Assembly (NCBI GenBank): GCA_041652155.1
Contig: JBAZHV010000013.1
Span: forward strand, 1-27,142
Source of the DNA: CAIMDX01 sp041652155
GTDB lineage: Bacteria > Patescibacteriota > Minisyncoccia > Minisyncoccales > JAQTVQ01
DNA length: 27,142 bases
Direction of reading: 5' to 3'
Below the pieces are notes generated by a model, which saw only the letters and a list, made by a program, of their open reading frames with translations, did no database searches and was not told the DNA's origin. Of the stretch, positions 1 through 5,257 are shown in pieces (the first letter of the stretch is position 1; every line of letters begins with the position of its first letter). The position numbers and the translations under genes are program-made.

Positions 1-247
1 GCAGAGTGAATGCAGAGTTTTTAAACTCCACAACGCACACCTTTTACCCCCCACCTGCGGCTAAAATGCGTTGTGGATGCCTCGATTCCGGGCCGGCTGG
101 TGCGCCAGCGGCTAATTGCGAGCGCAGCCCCTCGGAGGTACGCCGAAGAGGGGCAAGTGAAGCATAGTCGGGGGTAACTCAACCCTGCCCATCTGTCCAA
201 AGTTAAGATTTTTTGATAAAATGAGTTCGAGCTGAATCATAAAGACT
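1..247. other. Left-edge non-coding stretch with inverted repeats
   Basis: I see no convincing gene here. An 11-bp perfect inverted repeat (TCCACAACGCA at 27-37, TGCGTTGTGGA at 67-77) could form a 29-nt-loop hairpin. Two GC-rich hairpins follow: GCTGG/CCAGC around 98-112, and GCCCCTC/GAGGGGC around 127-156. The stretch ends where the 105-bp inverted repeat begins. It may be the remnant of an element edge or of a gene lying outside the window; the sequence does not decide. Confidence 0.4.
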
Positions 248-352
248 CACAACAATTCGAGAATCGGGTAAAAGCCCGATTTTTTCGCGCGCGGCGGCTA
301 ACGCCGCCCATTCATTTTGGGGCAATCCGAAGATTTTTTTGGCGGAAAGCGA
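248..352 (+). repeat. Left copy of 105-bp perfect inverted repeat
   Basis: This is identical, base for base, to the reverse complement of 2955-3059. The right copy holds the last codons of the serine recombinase plus the hairpin (ATCGGG/CCCGAT followed by T6) that sits just downstream of tRNA-Arg. The left copy therefore carries a second copy of that terminator-like hairpin at about 262-285. Perfect identity suggests recent duplication, gene conversion or ongoing recombination. No tRNA remnant is visible next to this copy. Confidence 0.9.
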
Positions 353-440
353 AAAGATCGAGCGAAATACCGAAGATTTTTTTGGCGGGTGATTTTTTGG
401 CGGAAAGTAAATACGAAATGAAAAACCGAATATTTTTGAA
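248..440 (-). pseudogene. Decayed 3' end of a second recombinase gene
   Basis: Read on the minus strand, this stretch matches the 3' end of the recombinase gene at 1563-3095. The first 105 bp from the boundary are identical. Beyond 353 the match continues in diverged form, with the two SAKK-like and AKKIFG-like coding blocks still recognisable (the GCCAAAAAAATCTTCGG word recurs). An insertion of about 4 bases breaks the frame. It is therefore a non-functional fragment, not an intact gene. The upstream limit near 440 is approximate. Confidence 0.55.
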
Positions 441-451
441 ATTTGTAAAAT

Positions 452-1297
452 TCATACTGACGGCATCAGCATTCCAATTTTTCTCAATAGTTGCGAGCGA
501 TACATTGTGTAAGTATTATAGTAAGCCTCAATATAAGTCCGAACCTCAATTTCGGTAATACCGTTTTCAAAGTCGATATAATCTAAATCACGATAATTAG
601 CTTTGATCCTATACCAATAAAAGAAATCTATAAGCATTAACTTTTCGGCAGAAATAAAAGCGGATTGTTCGATCCTGTGTTTTTTTGTGTGCAAGTTCCA
701 TCTCTTTCCCATCCTTACATCATGCAATTTATATTCCATTAATTTCTTGGCAACGGAATTCAAACATTCGGCTTTACACCAAAAATCGTTAGTAGCATTT
801 TGGCCGGGCGCAATCGATGGAAAATTTTGAATATTAGCAAGCACATGAACACAACTTAATTCTGGAACGCCAAACGACAACTTTCCTGTTGCAACGAGGC
901 TATAGATTTTTTTTCTAACGGCCGAGTGCCCACCCTTGCCGAATCCAGAAATAGTGCCATCTATCAAATGGATAAGTATGCTTTCTAAATAATACAATGA
1001 ATAGTAACACTTAACCGGGAACCATGGAGCCGCTATAACCGCAAAGGCCGCGTCTTCGCGAGCAAGCGCAATGTCTTTGCGAATACTTTTCCGTGTTACT
1101 ATGTCAAGCTTTCTAAATCTTTTTATATCAGCAATGCGTAAGGTTGGCGTACCTACGATAGAGCCAGAAATAGAGCTACTTGCCACAAATCGCTCCATGC
1201 ACTTGATGTAATTCAAATGCGTCATAAACGAAGCTCTTTGTGAGGCTAGCGGCGTAGAGCCTGCGAGAACAAATGATATTTCAGGTAATGGTGACAT
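452..1297 (-). CDS. HEPN-like domain protein, partner of Xre regulator
   Basis: About 281 residues, with no family I can name with certainty. Two segments resemble HEPN helical domains. Residues 95-130 (VKCYYSLYYLESILIHL, then a GGH and basic stretch) resemble the central helix pair. Residues 228-270 (YRIKANYRDLDYIDFENG, then ITEIEVRTYIEAYY) resemble the C-terminal R..ADY..eeA pattern. HEPN proteins are often RNases in toxin-antitoxin or defence loci, but the canonical R-x4-6-H motif is not visible in the expected helix. The only match, R21-x5-H27, is N-terminal. I chose the ATG at 1297 because it lies one base after the xre stop (TAA at 1301-1299), implying coupled translation. An in-frame ATG at 1327 would overlap xre by 29 bases. 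The gene is probably co-transcribed with xre. Confidence 0.6.
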   Translation of the reverse strand: MSPLPEISFVLAGSTPLASQRASFMTHLNYIKCMERFVASSSISGSIVGTPTLRIADIKRFRKLDIVTRKSIRKDIALAREDAAFAVIAAPWFPVKCYYSLYYLESILIHLIDGTISGFGKGGHSAVRKKIYSLVATGKLSFGVPELSCVHVLANIQNFPSIAPGQNATNDFWCKAECLNSVAKKLMEYKLHDVRMGKRWNLHTKKHRIEQSAFISAEKLMLIDFFYWYRIKANYRDLDYIDFENGITEIEVRTYIEAYYNTYTMYRSQLLRKIGMLMPSV

Positions 1298-1298
1298 T

Positions 1299-1505
1299 TT
1301 ATCTGAGCAACTCGTCAACTGAAACATTGATGGCGGCAGCTATCCTCTCAATTGTTGCGAGTGTTGGGTTTGTTTTGCCATTTTCGATATTGCTTATAAA
1401 AGCCTTGTCAATTTTAAGCATTCGCGCAATCGACCCTTGCGATATACCTTTTTCTGTCCGAATCCGTTTCAAGTTCATGCCAAGTTTTTGAGCAGCGGTT
1501 TCCAT
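1299..1505 (-). CDS. Xre-family helix-turn-helix regulator
   Basis: A 68-residue protein that is almost entirely one HTH_3/Cro-C1-type DNA-binding domain. The segment LKRIRTEKGISQGSIARMLK is the first helix and turn, and AFISNIENGKTNPTLATIERI is the recognition helix and following loop, ending in INVSVDELLR. Single-domain Xre proteins of this size act as autorepressors or antitoxins. The gene lies immediately before the HEPN-like gene and divergent from the recombinase. A TATAAT box on the minus strand at 1518-1513 is 7 nt before the ATG, so the mRNA is probably leaderless. The 20-bp palindrome at 1535-1554 overlaps its -35 region, which is consistent with autoregulation. Confidence 0.9.
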   Translation of the reverse strand: METAAQKLGMNLKRIRTEKGISQGSIARMLKIDKAFISNIENGKTNPTLATIERIAAAINVSVDELLR

Positions 1506-1512
1506 ATTTGTG

Positions 1513-1541
1513 ATTATAGCAATTAGTTGTATTCTATACCA
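1513..1541 (-). promoter_or_regulatory. Predicted xre promoter
   Basis: TATAAT on the minus strand (1518-1513) has a 17-bp spacer to a weak -35 (TGGTAT, 1541-1536) that lies inside the palindrome. The ATG at 1505 is 7 nt past the -10, so the predicted start of transcription coincides with the start codon. Confidence 0.6.
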
Positions 1542-1556
1542 CCGTTGTGGTATAAT
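1527..1556 (+). promoter_or_regulatory. Predicted recombinase promoter
   Basis: TTGTAT (1527-1532), 18-bp spacer, perfect TATAAT (1551-1556). The ATG at 1563 is 6 nt after the -10 box, so transcription would begin at or next to the A of the start codon, giving a leaderless mRNA. No ribosome binding site is present. Confidence 0.65.
1535..1554. promoter_or_regulatory. Palindromic operator shared by xre and recombinase
   Basis: TATACCAC (1535-1542), CGTT spacer, GTGGTATA (1547-1554): perfect 8-bp arms. It covers the 5' part of the recombinase -10 box and the -35 region of xre. The position is that of a classic repressor site, and the likely binder is the Xre protein encoded next to it. Binding is inferred. 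Confidence 0.6.
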
Positions 1557-1562
1557 ACATCT

Positions 1563-3095
1563 ATGATTAACTATTTTCTCTATGCTCGAAAATCTACCGA
1601 CACCGAAGATCGGCAGGTTTTATCCATCGACGCGCAGCTTTCCGAGTTGCGAGCTTTTGCCAAGCTCGAAAACCTGCATATCGTTGAAACCTTTATTGAA
1701 AAGCGGTCGGCCAAGGTTCCGGGCCGTCCGATCTTCACCGATATGCTTTCGCGCATTGAGAAAGGCGAAGCGCAAGGCGTGATCTGCTGGAAACTTGACC
1801 GCCTCGCCCGCAACCCGATTGACGGCGGGCAGATCAGCTGGATGTTGCAATGCGGCAAAATCCAGCATATCCAAACCCACGATCGGGGCTATCTCCCCGC
1901 CGATAATGTGCTGATGATGAGCGTTGAGTTTGGAATGGCCAACCAGTTCATCATTGACTTGAGAACAAACACGATGCGCGGCCAGCGCGAAAAAGTGCGG
2001 CGCGGCGATTATCCGGGCATCGCTCCCCTCGGCTATTTAAATGATGTAAGAATAAAAAAAGTTGTCGTTGATCGAAAAAGATCAAAGATAGTGCAAAAAG
2101 CTTTTGAGCTGTATTCGCAAGGCGACCAACGCCTTGAAGATATTGCTGTCTTTTTCGCCGAAAACGGCATAATGGCTAAATGTAAAAAACCGCTCCACCT
2201 TTCGAGGGTGTCGTTTATTCTTTCCAACCCGTTCTATTGCGGCCTATTCCGCTATTCCGGCGAGCTTCACGAAGGCAGGCACGAGCAGATCATCCCAAAG
2301 AAACTTTTTGACAAAGTGCAGGAAGTTTTAAAGCAAAGAACGCATACCCACCGCCAGCCGGAAAACGATCCGCGGCCGTTTTGCGGCTTGATCCGTTGCG
2401 GCGGTTGCGGAATGGCAATAACCGCCGAAAGGAAAACCAAGCACCAAAAAAACGGCAATATCCACGAATACATTTATTATCGCTGTACTAAAAAATCAAA
2501 GTCCTCAAAATGCCGCGAGCCGTTCGTCAGAGAAGAAGACCTCGACCGGCAGTTATCGCAAGAAATTGAAAAATTCGCTTTGCCCGAAAATTGGGCAAAG
2601 CAACTATCACGAATGGCGGACGAAGACGAGCAAAAACTTGCTCAATCTTCGACCAGCCTTATTAAGGAATCGCGGATAAAGCTGGAAAATTTAAACATCA
2701 AAATCCAGCGGCTTTTAGACGCTTATCTTGAACAGGACATTGAGCGGGAAATATATCGCGCGGAAAAAGCAAAGCTTGTTTCCGCTAAAAGGACGCTGGA
2801 AGAAAAAATCACCGAAATTGAGCGGGGCCAAAATGATTGGCTCGAACCTCTCCGCCAATGGTTAAAAGACGCTCAAAATATGCGGGAAATCGCCAAAAAT
2901 ACCGATCTATCCGCCAAAAAAGCATCCGCCAAAAAAATCTTCGGCTCGAACCTCTCGCTTTCCGCCAAAAAAATCTTCGGATTGCCCCAAAATGAATGGG
3001 CGGCGTTAGCCGCCGCGCGCGAAAAAATCGGGCTTTTACCCGATTCTCGAATTGTTGTGTCCCCACCAGGAATCGAACCTAGATTTGCAGCTTAG
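1563..3095 (+). CDS. Large serine recombinase (resolvase/integrase family)
   Basis: About 510 residues with the full large-serine-recombinase layout. The resolvase domain (about 3-150) has catalytic Ser11 in YARKS, Arg8, and the LDRLAR arginines (Arg80, Arg83). The recombinase DNA-binding domain follows (about 150-265), then a zinc ribbon (Cys279, Cys282, Cys308, Cys317), then a coiled coil (about 350-425). Such enzymes cut and rejoin DNA at att sites through a covalent phosphoserine. I chose the ATG at 1563 over the in-frame one at 1527 because MINYFLYARKS is the normal family start and the promoter lies between them. The last 11 codons (500-510, reading VSPPGIEPRF-like) are encoded antisense to tRNA-Arg, so the native C-terminus is probably near residue 498. 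The recombinase runs convergently into the tRNA, as expected for an element integrated at a tRNA 3' end. Confidence 0.93.
   Translation: MINYFLYARKSTDTEDRQVLSIDAQLSELRAFAKLENLHIVETFIEKRSAKVPGRPIFTDMLSRIEKGEAQGVICWKLDRLARNPIDGGQISWMLQCGKIQHIQTHDRGYLPADNVLMMSVEFGMANQFIIDLRTNTMRGQREKVRRGDYPGIAPLGYLNDVRIKKVVVDRKRSKIVQKAFELYSQGDQRLEDIAVFFAENGIMAKCKKPLHLSRVSFILSNPFYCGLFRYSGELHEGRHEQIIPKKLFDKVQEVLKQRTHTHRQPENDPRPFCGLIRCGGCGMAITAERKTKHQKNGNIHEYIYYRCTKKSKSSKCREPFVREEDLDRQLSQEIEKFALPENWAKQLSRMADEDEQKLAQSSTSLIKESRIKLENLNIKIQRLLDAYLEQDIEREIYRAEKAKLVSAKRTLEEKITEIERGQNDWLEPLRQWLKDAQNMREIAKNTDLSAKKASAKKIFGSNLSLSAKKIFGLPQNEWAALAAAREKIGLLPDSRIVVSPPGIEPRFAA
2955..3059 (-). repeat. Right copy of 105-bp perfect inverted repeat
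   Basis: Reverse complement of 248-352 with no mismatch. It starts on the last base of the tRNA-Arg acceptor stem (3059) and covers the tRNA's downstream terminator-like hairpin and about 35 codons of the recombinase C-terminus. The pair brackets the whole xre/HEPN-like/recombinase module. It may be a substrate for inversion by homologous recombination or by the recombinase. Confidence 0.9.
3022..3046 (-). terminator. tRNA-Arg terminator, inside recombinase 3' end
   Basis: Read on the minus strand, ATCGGG-TAAAAG-CCCGAT is followed by TTTTTT, 12 nt past the tRNA 3' end. It has the form of an intrinsic terminator for tRNA-Arg, yet it also lies within the recombinase coding sequence on the other strand. 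The same hairpin is duplicated at about 262-285. Confidence 0.6.
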
Positions 3096-3129
3096 AAGGC
3101 TGTAGCTCTATCCGTTGAGCTATGGGGAC
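3058..3129 (-). tRNA. tRNA-Arg (anticodon UCU)
   Basis: The cloverleaf folds: acceptor GTCCCCA/TGGGGAC, D stem GCTC/GAGC, anticodon loop CTTCTAA (UCU), T arm CTAGG-TTCGATT-CCTGG. The outermost anticodon-stem pair is A-C. The discriminator is A at 3058, and CCA is not encoded (CAA follows), so the CCA-adding enzyme is required. The 3' end coincides with the edge of the inverted repeat, so this tRNA is the likely attachment site of the adjacent recombinase element. Confidence 0.93.
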
Positions 3130-3202
3130 GAAAAACCGCTTTTAACCTTTACAGCGTATCAGAAAAACCTTAAAAAATCAATGAAACCGGCATTATCTCT
3201 CT

Positions 3203-3231
3203 TTGACTCAACCGCTTAAAAATGATATAAA
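3203..3231 (+). promoter_or_regulatory. Strong promoter upstream of tRNA-Pro(UGG)
   Basis: TTGACT (3203-3208), 17-bp spacer, TATAAA (3226-3231). It lies about 113 bp before tRNA-Pro with no gene between, so it would give the tRNA a long 5' leader. A similar AT-rich block recurs just before tRNA-Gly (about 3500-3526). Confidence 0.5.
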
Positions 3232-3263
3232 TTATTTGTTTTGAGGCTTGCGGGGCCCGCCCG

Positions 3264-3351
3264 GTTAGAAATTTTAGGTTCAAAAATATTTTTACCACTA
3301 TTTCTAAAAAGAGCTTATTTTATCAGTATTTTGAAATGTAAAATTTCTAAC
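3264..3351 (+). repeat. Inverted repeat in tRNA-Pro leader
   Basis: GTTAGAAATTTTA (3264-3276) is complementary to TAAAATTTCTAAC (3339-3351). The right arm includes a second -10-like box (TAAAAT, 3339-3344) and the first base of the tRNA. After one mismatch the pairing can extend into the tRNA acceptor strand (CCC with GGG). Confidence 0.6.
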
Positions 3352-3421
3352 GGGGTGTAGTGTAATGGTAGCACGAGTCCTTTGGGAGGATTTAGTTCGG
3401 GTTCAAATCCCGCCACCCCGA
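3351..3421 (+). tRNA. tRNA-Pro (anticodon UGG)
   Basis: Acceptor CGGGGTG/CACCCCG, three-pair D stem GTG/CAC, anticodon stem AGTCC/GGATT with loop TTTGGGA (UGG), T arm TCGGG-TTCAAAT-CCCGC, discriminator A. CCA is not encoded. A strong terminator follows. The acceptor stem is identical to that of tRNA-Pro(CGG) at 26259. Confidence 0.93.
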
Positions 3422-3436
3422 CTTAAAAATAGTTTC

Positions 3437-3460
3437 AAAAGAGGCCGCAAGGCCTCTTTT
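3437..3460 (+). terminator. Intrinsic terminator after tRNA-Pro(UGG)
   Basis: AAAAGAGGCC, GCAA loop, GGCCTCTTTT: a 10-bp perfect stem with a T tail, 15 nt past the tRNA. Confidence 0.85.
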
Positions 3461-3488
3461 CCATTACAATATTTAACCGCCGTTTCAG

Positions 3489-3517
3489 TTGATTTTTAAA
3501 GGCTTAAATGATATATA
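3489..3517 (+). promoter_or_regulatory. Predicted tRNA-Gly promoter
   Basis: TTGATT (3489-3494), 17-bp spacer, TATATA (3512-3517). The tRNA begins 13 nt downstream. Confidence 0.55.
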
Positions 3518-3529
3518 TTATTGTGTAAC

Positions 3530-3600
3530 GCGAGGGTAGCACAGTGGTAGTGCGATAGCCTTCCAAGCTATTCACGCGGGTTCGACTCCCGTCCCTCGCT
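3530..3600 (+). tRNA. tRNA-Gly (anticodon UCC)
   Basis: Acceptor GCGAGGG/CCCTCGC, D arm GCAC...GTGC, anticodon stem ATAGC/GCTAT with loop CTTCCAA (UCC), T arm CGGG-TTCGACT-CCCG, discriminator T as usual for tRNA-Gly. CCA is not encoded. Confidence 0.95.
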
Positions 3601-3606
3601 CCGTAA

Positions 3607-3674
3607 GCCCAGCACCCCACGTGGTGCTGGGCCTCGCTCCAAAAGTTAAACCCGGCATCCCACGTGGTGCCGGG
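3607..3674. repeat. Two CACGTG-centred hairpins (copies A and B)
   Basis: Copy A (3607-3632): GCCCAGCACC, CCACGT, GGTGCTGGGC, with perfect 10-bp arms. Copy B (3651-3674): CCCGGCATC and GGTGCCGGG around the same CACGTG core, with one T-G wobble. Three relatives lie at 5177-5257. The hairpins are non-coding and sit between tRNA-Gly and the 3' end of the histidine kinase gene. Confidence 0.85.
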
Positions 3675-3679
3675 CCAAC

Positions 3680-3710
3680 AAAAACCGCCTTTTAGAAAGG
3701 CGGTTTTTTG
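3680..3710. terminator. Bidirectional terminator, tRNA-Gly / histidine kinase
   Basis: AAAAACCGCCTTT and AAAGGCGGTTTTT form a long stem with A and T runs on the two sides. It can end transcription of both the rightward tRNA-Gly and the leftward kinase gene, which stops at 3716. Confidence 0.85.
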
Positions 3711-3715
3711 TTAAA

Positions 3716-5062
3716 CTATTTCGCGATCAGTTTGACGAAAAAGGTTGTGCCTTGGCCTTCTTCCGATTTGAAAGAGATATCTCCCTCGCTCATCTCCACT
3801 ATCTTCTTGGCATAATGCAGGCCAAGGCCGGTGCCGCTTTCGGGAGTGCGCTTGGCGTTGCTGGCGCGATAAAAGCCTTTGAAAATATTCGGCTGGTCTT
3901 TCAACGGAACTCCTATGCCGTTGTCCTTGAACGAGATGACATAAGAACTGTTTTGCTTTTCAAATTTTACGATCACTTTCCCGCCGGGCTGGGAATATTT
4001 TATGGAATTGGAAATGATGTTTCCGAACACTCTTTTCAACTTGGCGTCGCCGAACACGTTGATCGGCCCCTCCGGAAATTCCGTCAATTCGATATTGATA
4101 TTCTTGGACCTTGAGGTAAGGTGCATGCTGTTTACCGCTTCTTCAAGCAAAGGTTTTATATCAACAGACTGGCCGGGTTTAAGGCTTTGACGGCTGGATC
4201 CCAAAGCTGAAATATCCAAAAGGTCGTTAACCGTGCCAAGCAGATCTTCGCAATTCTGCTTGATAAGAGATATGGTGCTTCTCTGGTCCGACGACAAATT
4301 GTTATTGTCGGGCGACAAGAGAGACTCAAGAGCCCATTTCACTCCGGTTAGAGGAGAGCGTATCTCGTGGGAAGCGATCGACACCAGCTCCGATTTAAGC
4401 TGTAATATCTGCTCTTCTCTGCGCTTGATCAAAAACCCTATCGCTATGAGGATCATAAGGGACGTTGCAATTATGGCTGGAAAAGCGGAGTAGATAACAA
4501 CTGACTTTATATATTTATCGGCGTTGACGTCCATTCCCACCACGGCCACAACCTTACCGTCGGGACCAATGATCGGACTGAGAGCGGTAAGCCAAGCGCC
4601 CCACCTGTCGGGAGAGGCATCGTCTATGACCGATTTGCCGACCACAAAAACATTTTTGAATGTCGGCGTGGCCTCAAAATACACTTCTCCGGGAGGAGAG
4701 TAAGAAGACGAAAGAGGGTCCTCGGAATCGGCAAAAAAGAAAACCTCTCCATCGCGGATCCCCGTCAAATAGACAAAACTTATATCTTGGTTGACCGATC
4801 TTATATCGGTCATTTTTTTCTTCAAGGCGATGTAGCCGGGGCTGGCCAGATCCGCATCGCTGCCGGACAGATTTTCCAAAGAATTTGGATCGAGGGAGCT
4901 GGCTATCGTTCCCGTGCGCTGGAGCAGGGATATCTTGGTCGTCGAGTCAACCGAAAAATAAACGTAAACCGTTGAAGCTATCCCGATAGCTATCACCAAA
5001 ATAATAATTATTGGGTAATACCAAGCGTATTCCGATTTGATCTTATTGTTTTTTGCCGGCAT
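3716..5062 (-). CDS. Membrane sensor histidine kinase
   Basis: A 448-residue kinase. TM1 is at about 14-37. An extracytoplasmic sensor region (about 38-188) looks Cache/PDC-like (DGEVFFFADSED, later GPDGKVVAVVGMDV). TM2 is at about 190-213. The HisKA segment has the H-box SHEIRSPLTG with phospho-acceptor His232. The HATPase domain shows N-box N352 (SNSIKYS), G1 (DNGIGVP, 380-386), an F-box (FKGFYRA) and G2 (GTGLGLHYAKK, 410-420). It autophosphorylates on ATP and would pass phosphate to a response regulator, but none is encoded nearby, so it is an orphan here. It has its own promoter and leader hairpin, and CACGTG hairpins lie on both sides. Confidence 0.93.
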   Translation of the reverse strand: MPAKNNKIKSEYAWYYPIIIILVIAIGIASTVYVYFSVDSTTKISLLQRTGTIASSLDPNSLENLSGSDADLASPGYIALKKKMTDIRSVNQDISFVYLTGIRDGEVFFFADSEDPLSSSYSPPGEVYFEATPTFKNVFVVGKSVIDDASPDRWGAWLTALSPIIGPDGKVVAVVGMDVNADKYIKSVVIYSAFPAIIATSLMILIAIGFLIKRREEQILQLKSELVSIASHEIRSPLTGVKWALESLLSPDNNNLSSDQRSTISLIKQNCEDLLGTVNDLLDISALGSSRQSLKPGQSVDIKPLLEEAVNSMHLTSRSKNINIELTEFPEGPINVFGDAKLKRVFGNIISNSIKYSQPGGKVIVKFEKQNSSYVISFKDNGIGVPLKDQPNIFKGFYRASNAKRTPESGTGLGLHYAKKIVEMSEGDISFKSEEGQGTTFFVKLIAK

Positions 5063-5068
5063 ATTTTG

Positions 5069-5120
5069 TTGGATAGCTGTCCCCCAAATATTCAGTAAGG
5101 GAAAAAGTTAACCTATCCAA
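5069..5120 (-). promoter_or_regulatory. Leader inverted repeat of histidine kinase mRNA
   Basis: TTGGATAG (5120-5113 on the minus strand) and CTATCCAA (5076-5069) are perfect 8-nt complements. The first lies at the predicted mRNA 5' end and the second 6 nt before the ATG, so folding would cover the initiation region. Confidence 0.45.
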
Positions 5121-5125
5121 TAAAT

Positions 5126-5131
5126 ATTATA
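5126..5131 (-). promoter_or_regulatory. Predicted histidine kinase -10 box
   Basis: TATAAT on the minus strand, about 64 nt before the ATG. No convincing -35 is seen at 16-18 bp. The predicted transcript starts near 5119-5120, exactly at the first arm of the leader inverted repeat. Confidence 0.5.
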
Positions 5132-5176
5132 TCAGAAAAGACAGGACAAAAGGGGAAAAATTCATGCACAGCTTTC

Positions 5177-5257
5177 GCCCGGAACCACGTGGGGTTCCGG
5201 GCAAGCCCGGGACTCTACGTGGTTCCGGGCAAGCCCGGCACCCCACGTGGTGCCGGG
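5177..5257. repeat. Tandem array of three CACGTG-type hairpins (C, D, E)
   Basis: C (5177-5202) has perfect arms GCCCGGAACC/GGTTCCGGGC. D (5205-5230) is the same with two G-T wobbles and a TACGTG core. E (5234-5257) has perfect arms CCCGGCACC/GGTGCCGGG. Only AA separates successive units, giving a period of about 28 bp. E ends on the base before the ABC exporter stop codon, so on the minus strand the array directly follows that gene. Possible roles are terminator, mRNA 3'-end protection or protein binding. Confidence 0.85.

Noticed and set aside
180..250. Truncated tRNA copy at the left end, expected if the element had duplicated its tRNA site
   Set aside because: A TTCGA word occurs at 225-229, but no T stem or acceptor strand pairs around it.
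3059..3095. Recombinase C-terminal residues VSPPGIEPRFAA as real protein
   Set aside because: They are the antisense reading of tRNA-Arg, a well-known source of spurious PPGIEPRF-like tails.
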